DNA of 5,063 nucleotides from positions 1-5,063 of the forward strand of contig JAFARH010000043.1 of the NCBI GenBank assembly GCA_019245555.1. The letters are read 5' to 3'. Positions 1-5,063 of the stretch are shown here, piece by piece. Origin of the DNA: Betaproteobacteria bacterium. GTDB lineage: Bacteria > Pseudomonadota > Gammaproteobacteria > Burkholderiales > SG8-39. The notes below the pieces were generated by a model, which was given only the letters and a program-made list of their open reading frames with translations, had not been told where the DNA came from and did no database searches. A program made the position numbers and the translations under genes. Each line of letters begins with the position of its first letter. The first letter of the stretch is position 1.

Positions 1-134
1 CTGGTATCGATGCCAAGCGCGGCCGCGGTGCCGGCGGCACCGAGTACCAGCCAGCCCGCGTGCGTGAGGCGCTCGCTGCCAAAGTGTTGCAGCGCGCTCA
101 GCGCGCGGAGTCCTGCGTAGGTGAGCCGCTTCAC
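1..134 (-). CDS. DUF58 domain protein, N-terminal fragment (cut by window edge)
   Basis: The first 44 codons of a gene that runs off the left edge, read from a GTG at 134-132. The GTG overlaps the MoxR stop codon in a GTGA arrangement, which indicates translational coupling; no separate Shine-Dalgarno sequence is visible. The protein begins VKRLTYAGLRALSAL and then has ERLTHAGWLVLGAAG (residues 21-35), followed by a hydrophobic stretch ending near LGIDT. The pattern R-x-T-x-A/P-G-W/R followed by a hydrophobic membrane segment and 'LG-D/N-T' is typical of the N-terminus of DUF58 proteins. These are membrane-anchored, often with a von Willebrand-like domain, and are nearly always encoded just after moxR. 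Family membership rests on this short match plus gene order; the conserved DUF58 core lies outside the window. Confidence 0.8.
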   Translation of the reverse strand, partial: MKRLTYAGLRALSALQHFGSERLTHAGWLVLGAAGTAAALGIDT

Positions 135-1072
135 GCCGGGACTTTGGTCTCGCGCAGCAGCGCGCCGATGAGCGTCGCGCCGTTCGCCCCGGCGAACTTC
201 GCCTGCGGATCGAGCACCATGCGATGCGCGAGGACACTGACGGCGAGCTCCTGGATCTCTTCAGGCGAGACAAAATCACGTCCTTCGAGCAGTGCCAGCG
301 CCTTTGCCGATTGCACGAGTGCAATCGACGCGCGTGGCCCGCAGCCGAGGAGTACCTGCGGCGCCGACCGCGTGCGCCGCACGAGCTCGACGATGTAGTG
401 CTTGAGCTCATCTGAAATCCGCACGCGGCGCACGGCAGTCTTCAGCGCCAGCATCTCTTCGCGCGTCGCCACGGCATGCGCCTGCACGAGCGGATGCTCG
501 AGCTCCTGCGCCGTGACCACGGCCACTTCGGTATCCGCATCGACATAGCCGAGCGAAAGGCACATTGCGAAGCGATCCATCTGTGCTTCCGGCAGCGGAT
601 AGGTGCCGCGGAACTCGACCGGGTTTTGCGTCGCAATAACGAAGAACAGCGGGTCCATGGCGTGCGTGCGGCCCTCGATCGACACCTGCGCTTCCGCCAT
701 CACCTCGAGAAGCGCAGACTGCGTACGCGGCGACGCACGGTTCACTTCGTCGGCGAGGAGGATCGAAGTGAACACGGGCCCCTCGCGAAACTCGAACTGC
801 TGCTCGCGCTGGTTGAAGACCGATACCCCGAGGATGTCGGAGGGCAGCAGATCCGGCGTGAACTGCACGCGCGCAAAGCGCGCGCCGATCGAGGCGGCGA
901 GCGCCTTGGCGAGCGTCGTCTTGCCGGTGCCCGGCGTGTCTTCGATCAACACGTGCCCGCCGCCGGCGAAGGCGGCGAGCAGTTTCCGCACGGCCGCGTG
1001 CTGGCCACGCATCACGCTCTCGATATTCGCTGCGATGCGCCCGAACAGGCGCTTCGCTTCGGCAGCTTCCAA
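131..1072 (-). CDS. MoxR-family AAA+ ATPase
   Basis: Cytoplasmic ATPase of 313 residues, the usual MoxR length. In order: P-loop DTPGTGKTT (residues 45-53, K51/T52), Walker B ILLADEVNRA (104-113, D108/E109), sensor 1 ATQNPVEF (147-154, N150), a conserved QMDRF with arginine R167, and sensor 2 GPR (R247) in the C-terminal lid, followed by the family-typical ALLEGRDFVSPEEI (260-273). MoxR proteins act as chaperone-like remodelling ATPases for VWA/DUF58 partner proteins; the partner is the overlapping downstream gene. The start is a TTG. The reading frame opens only after a TAG at 1105-1103, which is also the stop of the EamA gene, and a strong GGAGG lies 5 nt before the TTG. No ATG occurs until M21 (position 1012), which would remove the N-terminal helix. 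The exact substrate is unknown. Other family members serve respiratory-enzyme maturation, stress tolerance or envelope functions, and nothing here distinguishes these. Confidence 0.95.
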   Translation of the reverse strand: MEAAEAKRLFGRIAANIESVMRGQHAAVRKLLAAFAGGGHVLIEDTPGTGKTTLAKALAASIGARFARVQFTPDLLPSDILGVSVFNQREQQFEFREGPVFTSILLADEVNRASPRTQSALLEVMAEAQVSIEGRTHAMDPLFFVIATQNPVEFRGTYPLPEAQMDRFAMCLSLGYVDADTEVAVVTAQELEHPLVQAHAVATREEMLALKTAVRRVRISDELKHYIVELVRRTRSAPQVLLGCGPRASIALVQSAKALALLEGRDFVSPEEIQELAVSVLAHRMVLDPQAKFAGANGATLIGALLRETKVPA

Positions 1073-1073
1073 G

Positions 1074-1091
1074 CGGCCCTCCCTCGGGCCG
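1074..1091 (-). promoter_or_regulatory. Ribosome binding site of the MoxR gene inside a GC-only hairpin
   Basis: On the minus strand the sequence CGGCCC-GAGGGA-GGGCCG forms a perfect 6-bp all-G/C stem with a 6-nt loop. It ends one nucleotide before the TTG start at 1072. The Shine-Dalgarno core GGAGG (1082-1078) is split: three bases are in the loop and two in the 3' arm. This strong site supports the TTG as the true start. Whether the fold affects translation is inference. Confidence 0.55.
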
Positions 1092-1102
1092 ATGCTAGCA
1101 CC

Positions 1103-1942
1103 CTAGTTGCGCAGCACCAGCGCCGTGCCGAGGACGACAACCAGCGCGCCGACGATCATCGCGGAGGTCATTGCCTCGCCAAGAAATAGTGCGCCCCACA
1201 GGACGCCGAAGATCGGAATCAAATAGGTCACCGTCAGTGCGCCCGTTGCGCCGAGGTCGGCGATCAAGCGGAAGTAGAGGATGTAGGCGACCGATCCGCA
1301 GACCAAGCCGAGCGCGAGCATGGCGAGCGCCACCGGCAGTCCCGGCCACGCCGGCGGCACGATGATCATCAGCGGCGCAAGGACCAGCCCTCCCGTGAGG
1401 AGCGAGCCTGCGGCCATGCCTTTCGCCGTGGTTTCTCGCGCCCAGCGGCGCATGACGACGCCGGTGAGACCGTAGCAGAACGCCGCGCCGAGCCCGGCAA
1501 GCACGGCAAGCCAGCGTTCGCTTGCTTCGGCACCGGAGACGATCCCGACCCCGACAACGCCGATGAGAAGCCCGGCAGTGCGCGACGCCGACATGCGTTC
1601 GCGAAGTACGATCGCCGAGAGTAGCGCGCCCCACATCGGTGAAGTCGCGTTCAGGACAGCGAGCAGCCCCACGGTCAGGTCGAGCGCGGCGTAGCCATAG
1701 AGGAGGAACGGCAGCACGCAGTTAAGCGTGCCGATCGCGAGGTAGTAGCGCCACCAGCGCCGCCATTGCGCGTCGTACCCCGTGAGAAGGTAATAGCCCG
1801 CGAGCGCACCACCGGCGATGAGCATGCGGACGTCGGCGGTCGCGATGACGCCCAACACCGGAGCGGCGATGCGAATAAAGAGGAACGAGGCGCCCCAGAT
1901 CGCGGCGAGCGTGACGAGCCGCGCCGCGTCCGCGGCTCTCAT
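1103..1942 (-). CDS. EamA/DMT-superfamily permease (10 TM)
   Basis: Inner-membrane protein of 279 residues with ten hydrophobic segments, at about 8-28, 35-53, 67-86, 90-112, 121-138, 144-163, 176-197, 202-223, 232-253 and 259-277. This is the standard two-times-five-helix EamA layout of the drug/metabolite transporter superfamily. Family signatures are AIWGASFLFIR near the start (14-24), LNATSPMWGALLSAIVLRER at the end of the first repeat (97-116) and the matching YLIPIFGVLWGALFLGE at the end of the second (240-256). Relatives export amino acids, nucleosides or small metabolites; the substrate cannot be read from the sequence. The ATG at 1942 overlaps the TGA of the methyltransferase gene as ATGA, so translation is probably coupled; only a weak GAGAAG lies upstream. 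The gene stops 30 bp before the MoxR start. Intact, normal length, same base composition as its neighbours. Confidence 0.93.
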   Translation of the reverse strand: MRAADAARLVTLAAIWGASFLFIRIAAPVLGVIATADVRMLIAGGALAGYYLLTGYDAQWRRWWRYYLAIGTLNCVLPFLLYGYAALDLTVGLLAVLNATSPMWGALLSAIVLRERMSASRTAGLLIGVVGVGIVSGAEASERWLAVLAGLGAAFCYGLTGVVMRRWARETTAKGMAAGSLLTGGLVLAPLMIIVPPAWPGLPVALAMLALGLVCGSVAYILYFRLIADLGATGALTVTYLIPIFGVLWGALFLGEAMTSAMIVGALVVVLGTALVLRN

Positions 1943-2754
1943 TTACGGCGCTTCTCGATCTCCAGCAGACGCTTCTTCACTCCAAGGCCCCACTCATAGC
2001 CGCCAAGCCCGCCGTCTCTGCGCACCGCTCGATGGCAGGGCACAACCAGCGCGACGGGATTTGCGCCGCAGGCGCTGCCAACCGCGCGTACCGCCGCCGG
2101 CGCGCCGATCTCTCGCGCAATGTCGCTGTAGGTGCGCGTACTTCCGCGCGGAATGCGACGCAAAGCTTCCCAGACGCGGCGCTGAAAGACGGTGCCGCGG
2201 ATATCGAGGGGAATGCGCGCGAGTGATCCCTCGCCGGCGATGAAGGCCCGTACTTTCGCTTCGAATTCCGGCATCGATTCTTCCGCCAGTTCGGCCGCGC
2301 TGAACTCTTCCGCCAGCAGCGATTTCAGCCGTCGGACTTCGGTGCCGATCTTCACGGCGCACAGGCCTTCGTCAGTGGAGGCCAGGAGCACGGTACCAAG
2401 CGATGTCGGGAACGTGCAGTAGCTGATGCGCTGTCCCTTGCCGCGCGCGCGATAGTGCTTCGCCTTCATGCCGAGGTGCCGCTTCTCGTAGAAGCGTGAC
2501 ACCGAGCCGTAGCCTGCCTCGAACACGGCGTCCGTAACGCGGCTGCCGTTCTGCAGCGAAGACTTCACCGATTCCACGCGGTGGGCGTCCTGGTAGCCGC
2601 GCGGCGAGACGCCGAAGGCTTCCTTGAAGCGCCGCTGGAGGTGGAAGGGGCTCGCTGCCACCGCCTGCGCCAGCTCGCCCAGCGTCACCCGCTCGCCGCG
2701 CCGTGCGTCGAGATAAGCCTTTGCCTTCTGCAGTATTTGGGTCATAGGGCGCAT
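1939..2754 (-). CDS. AraC-type HTH / O6-methylguanine-DNA methyltransferase (Ada-like without the N-terminal metal domain)
   Basis: Protein of 271 residues that repairs O6-alkylguanine by irreversible transfer of the alkyl group to its own cysteine. Residues 5-103 are an AraC-family DNA-binding domain with two helix-turn-helix units, LGELAQAVAASPFHLQRRFK (25-44) and VTDAVFEAGYGSVSRFY (73-89). Residues about 110-190 are the ribonuclease-like N-part of the methyltransferase. Residues about 187-271 are the catalytic domain, with RAVGSACGANP (223-233, arginine finger R223 and hinge N232), the PCHR motif (239-242, acceptor C240) and GGYEWG (251-256). E. coli Ada (354 residues) carries an extra N-terminal zinc domain that senses methylphosphotriesters. 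It is absent here, so Ada-style induction through that domain is not expected. ATGs at 2754 and 2745 (M1, M4) are both possible starts; no good ribosome binding site decides between them, as GGGGAG is 14 nt before the first. A stop at 2781-2779 excludes a longer form. It lies 42 bp after the SDR gene. Confidence 0.93.
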   Translation of the reverse strand: MRPMTQILQKAKAYLDARRGERVTLGELAQAVAASPFHLQRRFKEAFGVSPRGYQDAHRVESVKSSLQNGSRVTDAVFEAGYGSVSRFYEKRHLGMKAKHYRARGKGQRISYCTFPTSLGTVLLASTDEGLCAVKIGTEVRRLKSLLAEEFSAAELAEESMPEFEAKVRAFIAGEGSLARIPLDIRGTVFQRRVWEALRRIPRGSTRTYSDIAREIGAPAAVRAVGSACGANPVALVVPCHRAVRRDGGLGGYEWGLGVKKRLLEIEKRRK

Positions 2755-2794
2755 TTTGCGGCCGCGTGCTCCCCGGTTCTATCCGGATTTTGCG
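2753..2794 (-). repeat. 8-bp direct repeat CGCAAAAT flanking the gap before the methyltransferase gene
   Basis: On the minus strand CGCAAAAT occurs at 2794-2787 and again at 2760-2753, 34 bp apart. The second copy overlaps the first ATG of the methyltransferase gene. Between them lie the palindrome ATCCGGAT (2781-2788, overlapping the first copy) and a GGGGAG. AraC-type proteins commonly bind direct repeats, so an autoregulatory operator is conceivable, but this is inference from a short repeat. Confidence 0.35.
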
Positions 2795-2796
2795 AT

Positions 2797-3534
2797 CTAG
2801 CCGGCCATCGTCAGGCCGCCAGAGACCGAGATCACCTGCCCCGTGATGAAGCCGGCCTCGTCGGAAGCGAGGAAAGCGACGAGACCGGGAATGTCATCGG
2901 GCTGCCCGACACGCTTCATCGGGATTGCGCGCACGAGCGCGTCATAAACCTTCTGACCGGCTTCACCCTCGCCGAGGAAGCTGCGCAGGATCGGGGTGTC
3001 GGTCGGGCCGGGGCAGACGACGTTGACCGTAATGTTCTTGCGTGCGACCTCACGAGCGAGCGTCTTCGTGAAAGAGAGGATCCCGCCCTTGCACGCCGAA
3101 TAGACGGATTCGCCGGACGAGCCGACCCGCGCCGCGTCGGACGAGATGTTGACGATGCGGCCGCGACCTTTGGCGAGCATCTGCGGCAGCACCAAGTGAT
3201 GCATGTTGAGCGGGCCGCGCAGGTTGATGTCGATGAGCTGCTCCCATTCGTCCGGCTTCGTATCGACGAAGTTCTGGAATCGATCCCAGCCGGCGTTGTT
3301 GATCAGCACATCGATTTGGTGTGCCGCAAGCGCCGATTTGGCCGCGCCGTAGTTCGCGATATCGAACACCAGTGCCTCGCCCTTGCATTCCTTCGCGACA
3401 CGCTGCGCAGCCTCGGCGGCACGGTCAGCGACGAGGAGCCGAGCGCCTTCCTCGGCGAAGCGGCGGCAGATTGCGGAGCCGATGGCGCCGCCACCGCCGG
3501 TTACGAGGACTGTCTTGCCCTGGAGACCTTTCAT
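2797..3534 (-). CDS. badH: Short-chain dehydrogenase, BadH-like (2-hydroxycyclohexanecarboxyl-CoA dehydrogenase family)
   Basis: Cytoplasmic NAD(P)-dependent oxidoreductase of 245 residues, the classical SDR length. Visible motifs are the nucleotide-binding TGGGGAIG (12-19), acidic D37 at the end of the second strand (favouring NAD over NADP), D58, NNAGWD (79-84), N104, and the catalytic set S132, Y145, K149 in ISSDAARVGSSGESVYSACK (130-149). VNVVCPGPTDT (170-180) and the C-terminal TGQVISVSGGLTMAG (231-245) complete it. From memory, NNAGWD, the MHH-VLP segment, SDAARVGSSGE, CPGPTDT and SGGLTM closely follow BadH of Rhodopseudomonas palustris. BadH oxidises 2-hydroxycyclohexanecarboxyl-CoA to the 2-keto thioester in alicyclic-acid and benzoate degradation. 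The start ATG overlaps the paaK stop as ATGA with no separate Shine-Dalgarno sequence, so coupled expression with the CoA ligase is likely. The SDR assignment is secure; the exact substrate is not, and a 3-hydroxyacyl-CoA dehydrogenase acting on another CoA ester is the main alternative. Confidence 0.85.
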   Translation of the reverse strand: MKGLQGKTVLVTGGGGAIGSAICRRFAEEGARLLVADRAAEAAQRVAKECKGEALVFDIANYGAAKSALAAHQIDVLINNAGWDRFQNFVDTKPDEWEQLIDINLRGPLNMHHLVLPQMLAKGRGRIVNISSDAARVGSSGESVYSACKGGILSFTKTLAREVARKNITVNVVCPGPTDTPILRSFLGEGEAGQKVYDALVRAIPMKRVGQPDDIPGLVAFLASDEAGFITGQVISVSGGLTMAG

Positions 3535-4787
3535 TTCGGGCGCTTGTCGATGACGCGCTTCGCCTTGCCAATGGAGCGCTCGACGTTCCCCGTGCGTACC
3601 TCAGCGCTGATCCCTACGTAGGACTTGATGTGGTGCGCGAGCGATGCGGCACCTTCCTTTGTGCCCTCGACGATCACGGCCAGATGGTCCATCGGCCCCT
3701 GTTTGGTGACTTCGAGCACATAGTGCGGGCTCAGGCCCGGGGTTTTGAGGATGAACTCCTCGATTTGCGAGGGGAACAGGTTGACGCCGCGGATGATCAG
3801 CATGTCGTCCGAGCGGCCGGTGATCTTCTCCATGCGCCGCATGGTGCGCGCCGTGGGTGGCAGAAGGCGCGTCAGATCGCGAGTGCGGTAGCGAATTACC
3901 GGCAGTGCTTCTTTTGTGAGCGAGGTGAAGACCAGCTCACCGCGCTCGCCGTCAGCGACCGGCGCACCGGTCTCGGGGTCGATGATCTCTGGATAGAAGT
4001 GATCTTCCCAGATCGTGAGCCCATCCTTGGTCTCGGCGCATTCTTGCGCCACGCCCGGGCCCATCACCTCCGACAGACCATAGAGATCGATCGCATTGAG
4101 GCCGATGCGGCGCTCGATCGACACGCGCATCTCGTTGGTCCACGGCTCGGCGCCGAAGATGCCGATGCGCAGCGAGCTCTTTTTCGGATCGAATCCCTGG
4201 CGCTCCATCTCGTCGGCGATCGCCAGCATGTAGCTCGGCGTCACCATGATGATCGCGGGCTTGAAGTCGGCGATGAGCTGCACCTGGCGCTCGGTCATGC
4301 CACCGCCGAGCGGGATGACGGGAAGGCCGAGGCGCTCGGCGCCATAGTGCGCGCCAAGCCCGCCGGTGAAAAGACCGTAGCCATAGGCGACGTGCACCTT
4401 GTCGCCGGGCCGGGCACCGGCCGCGCGAATGGAGCGGGCCATGAGATGCGACCATGTATCGATGTCGCGAGCAGAATAGCCGACGACCGTCGGCTTGCCC
4501 GTCGTACCTGACGAGGCGTGGATGCGTACGATGCGATCCATTGGCACGGCGAACATCCCGAAGGGATAAGTCTCGCGAAGATCCGCCTTGGTGGTGAAAG
4601 GAAAGCGTCGCAGATCCTCGAGCGTCCGGCAGTCTGAGGGCTTTACGCCCGCCACGTCGAATTTCTTGCGGAATTGCGCTACGTTGTCGTAGGCGTGCTT
4701 GAGCGACCACTGCAGCCGCTCGAGCTGCAGGCGCCGCAGCTCTTCGCGCGGCGCCTTTTCGATCGGTTCGAGCTCAAAGGTCTTCAT
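3531..4787 (-). CDS. paaK: Phenylacetate-CoA ligase
   Basis: Adenylate-forming ligase that converts phenylacetate, CoA and ATP to phenylacetyl-CoA, AMP and pyrophosphate, the entry step of phenylacetate catabolism in the cytoplasm. From the ATG at 4787 it is 418 residues, close to known PaaK proteins. Motifs in that numbering: P-loop-like SSGTTGKP (92-99), AYGYGLFTGGLGAHYGAERL (134-153), FGAEPW (211-216), DLYGLSEVMGPGVA (234-247), WEDHFYPE (260-267), RYRTRDL (299-305), GRSDDMLIIRGVN (324-336) and a C-terminal GKAKRV with the likely catalytic lysine K408. These match PaaK nearly word for word. The frame extends to an ATG at 4826, adding MSFGAAARILIPS, but that extension does not look like the family. 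MKTFELEPIE aligns with the usual PaaK beginning, so 4787 is preferred even though no clear ribosome binding site precedes it. No paaABCDE or other phenylacetate genes are in view, so a related aryl or alicyclic acid substrate remains possible. Confidence 0.93.
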   Translation of the reverse strand: MKTFELEPIEKAPREELRRLQLERLQWSLKHAYDNVAQFRKKFDVAGVKPSDCRTLEDLRRFPFTTKADLRETYPFGMFAVPMDRIVRIHASSGTTGKPTVVGYSARDIDTWSHLMARSIRAAGARPGDKVHVAYGYGLFTGGLGAHYGAERLGLPVIPLGGGMTERQVQLIADFKPAIIMVTPSYMLAIADEMERQGFDPKKSSLRIGIFGAEPWTNEMRVSIERRIGLNAIDLYGLSEVMGPGVAQECAETKDGLTIWEDHFYPEIIDPETGAPVADGERGELVFTSLTKEALPVIRYRTRDLTRLLPPTARTMRRMEKITGRSDDMLIIRGVNLFPSQIEEFILKTPGLSPHYVLEVTKQGPMDHLAVIVEGTKEGAASLAHHIKSYVGISAEVRTGNVERSIGKAKRVIDKRPK

Positions 4788-4846
4788 CGACGGGATTAGA
4801 ATTCTAGCCGCGGCACCGAAGGACATTCCCAGGAGACGAAGCAGAC
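4788..4846. promoter_or_regulatory. Divergent promoter gap with palindrome TAGAATTCTA
   Basis: These 59 bp separate the start codons of two genes transcribed away from each other, so promoters for both should lie here or just inside the genes. The most AT-rich part is a perfect 10-bp palindrome, TAGAATTCTA (4797-4806). It presents the -10-like hexamer TAGAAT on both strands. No convincing -35 (TTGACA-like) element stands 16-18 bp upstream in either direction. Use of this site on the paaK side would give a leader of only about 7 nt; on the hydrolase side about 38 nt, with room for AGGAG at 4831-4835. The palindrome could equally be a repressor site. Confidence 0.35.
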
Positions 4847-5063
4847 ATGGCTGACCAGGCCCTCGTCATCATTGACATCCAGAATGACTATTTTCCCGGC
4901 GGGAAAATGGAGCTCGAGGGTTCCGATGCGGCGGCAGGCAACGCCGCGCGCGCTCTCGAGAGGTTTCGCGACAACGGATTGCCGATCGTGCATCTCCGCC
5001 ACCTTTCGACACGGCCTGGCGCCACGTTCTTTATACCCGGTACCGCGGGCGCAGAGATTCACG
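4847..5063 (+). CDS. Isochorismatase-like cysteine hydrolase, N-terminal fragment (cut by window edge)
   Basis: The first 72 codons of a plus-strand gene that runs off the right edge. The ATG at 4847 is preceded by AGGAG at 4831-4835, 11 nt away, a slightly long but acceptable spacing. The protein starts MADQALVIIDIQNDYFPGGK (1-20). The IDIQNDYFPGG signature (9-19) marks the isochorismatase/nicotinamidase fold, with D10 in the position of the catalytic aspartate. PIVHLRHLS (46-54) is the second strand of the fold, and a PG-TAGAEIH segment (64-72) matches the family's usual 'PGT-ge-i' turn. The catalytic lysine and cysteine lie further on, outside the window. Members hydrolyse isochorismate, nicotinamide, carbamoyl-sarcosine, ureidoacrylate or other amides, and this fragment cannot tell them apart. 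It diverges from paaK, which may mean shared regulation but gives no direct link to phenylacetate chemistry. Confidence 0.88.
   Translation, partial: MADQALVIIDIQNDYFPGGKMELEGSDAAAGNAARALERFRDNGLPIVHLRHLSTRPGATFFIPGTAGAEIH

Noticed and set aside
92..106. GCGCGC-TCA-GCGCGC hairpin near the left edge.
   Set aside because: It is within the DUF58 coding sequence, short, and expected by chance in alternating GC codons; no U-tract follows.
868..884. Perfect 7-bp G/C hairpin with an AAA loop, considered as a regulatory or terminator element.
   Set aside because: It lies inside the MoxR coding sequence, where it is explained by codons for the repeated Ala-Arg of ARFARV, and no U-tract follows it.
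476..1189. A 237-codon open frame on the plus strand opposite the MoxR gene.
   Set aside because: Antisense shadow of a highly conserved AAA+ gene; arginine- and histidine-rich with no recognisable domain or ribosome binding site.
2755..2796. An E. coli-type Ada box or a sigma-70 promoter before the methyltransferase gene.
   Set aside because: GCAA is present but the partner AATT half is not at the right distance, and no -35/-10 pair with acceptable spacing is visible; the metal-sensing domain that uses such a box is missing from this protein as well.
2581..3621. A 346-codon open frame on the plus strand opposite the methyltransferase and dehydrogenase genes.
   Set aside because: It spans the boundaries of three genuine minus-strand genes, shows no family motif and has the biased composition of a codon-shadow frame.
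3321..4511. A 396-codon open frame on the plus strand opposite paaK and the dehydrogenase.
   Set aside because: It lies antisense to two well-recognised genes, its translation is rich in Arg, His, Ala and Asp with no domain I recognise, and long antisense frames are common in GC-rich DNA.
4796..5062. An 88-codon minus-strand frame opposite the start of the cysteine hydrolase.
   Set aside because: The plus strand here encodes a clear isochorismatase-family N-terminus with a ribosome binding site; the minus-strand translation has no recognisable features.

Overview
The window is compact, GC-rich (roughly 60-65% by eye) bacterial chromosome. It looks proteobacterial, and a beta-proteobacterium or relative is my best guess. 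That guess rests on the close PaaK and BadH resemblance and on base composition; no rRNA or other phylogenetic marker is present. I see no tRNA, rRNA, CRISPR array, insertion sequence, phage gene or convincing rho-independent terminator. No stretch over 100 bases lacks a gene.

Layout: six genes lie head to tail on the minus strand, read from right to left. They are a PaaK-type phenylacetate-CoA ligase (3531-4787), a BadH-like short-chain dehydrogenase (2797-3534), an AraC-HTH/O6-alkylguanine-DNA methyltransferase (1939-2754), a 10-TM EamA/DMT transporter (1103-1942), a MoxR-type AAA+ ATPase (131-1072) and the first 44 codons of a DUF58 protein (1-134, cut by the window edge). On the plus strand, diverging from paaK across a 59-bp gap, is the start of an isochorismatase-like cysteine hydrolase (4847-5063, also cut).

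The minus-strand genes fall into three tightly coupled pairs, each with a 4-bp stop/start overlap: paaK-SDR (ATGA), methyltransferase-EamA (ATGA) and MoxR-DUF58 (GTGA). The pairs are separated by only 42 and 30 bp, so one long transcript is possible, though each gap carries small features that could give a pair its own control. The first pair fits aromatic or alicyclic acid catabolism: CoA activation followed by oxidation of a hydroxyacyl-CoA-like intermediate. The second is DNA alkylation repair plus an exporter of unknown substrate. The third is the usual MoxR/DUF58 chaperone-like module.

No clearly new system is visible. The points worth a second look are small regulatory ones: a GC-only hairpin carrying the MoxR ribosome binding site next to a TTG start, an 8-bp direct repeat ahead of the AraC-type methyltransferase gene, and a perfect palindrome containing a -10-like hexamer on both strands of the divergent promoter gap. 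The pairing of PaaK with a BadH-like enzyme is a modest metabolic lead.
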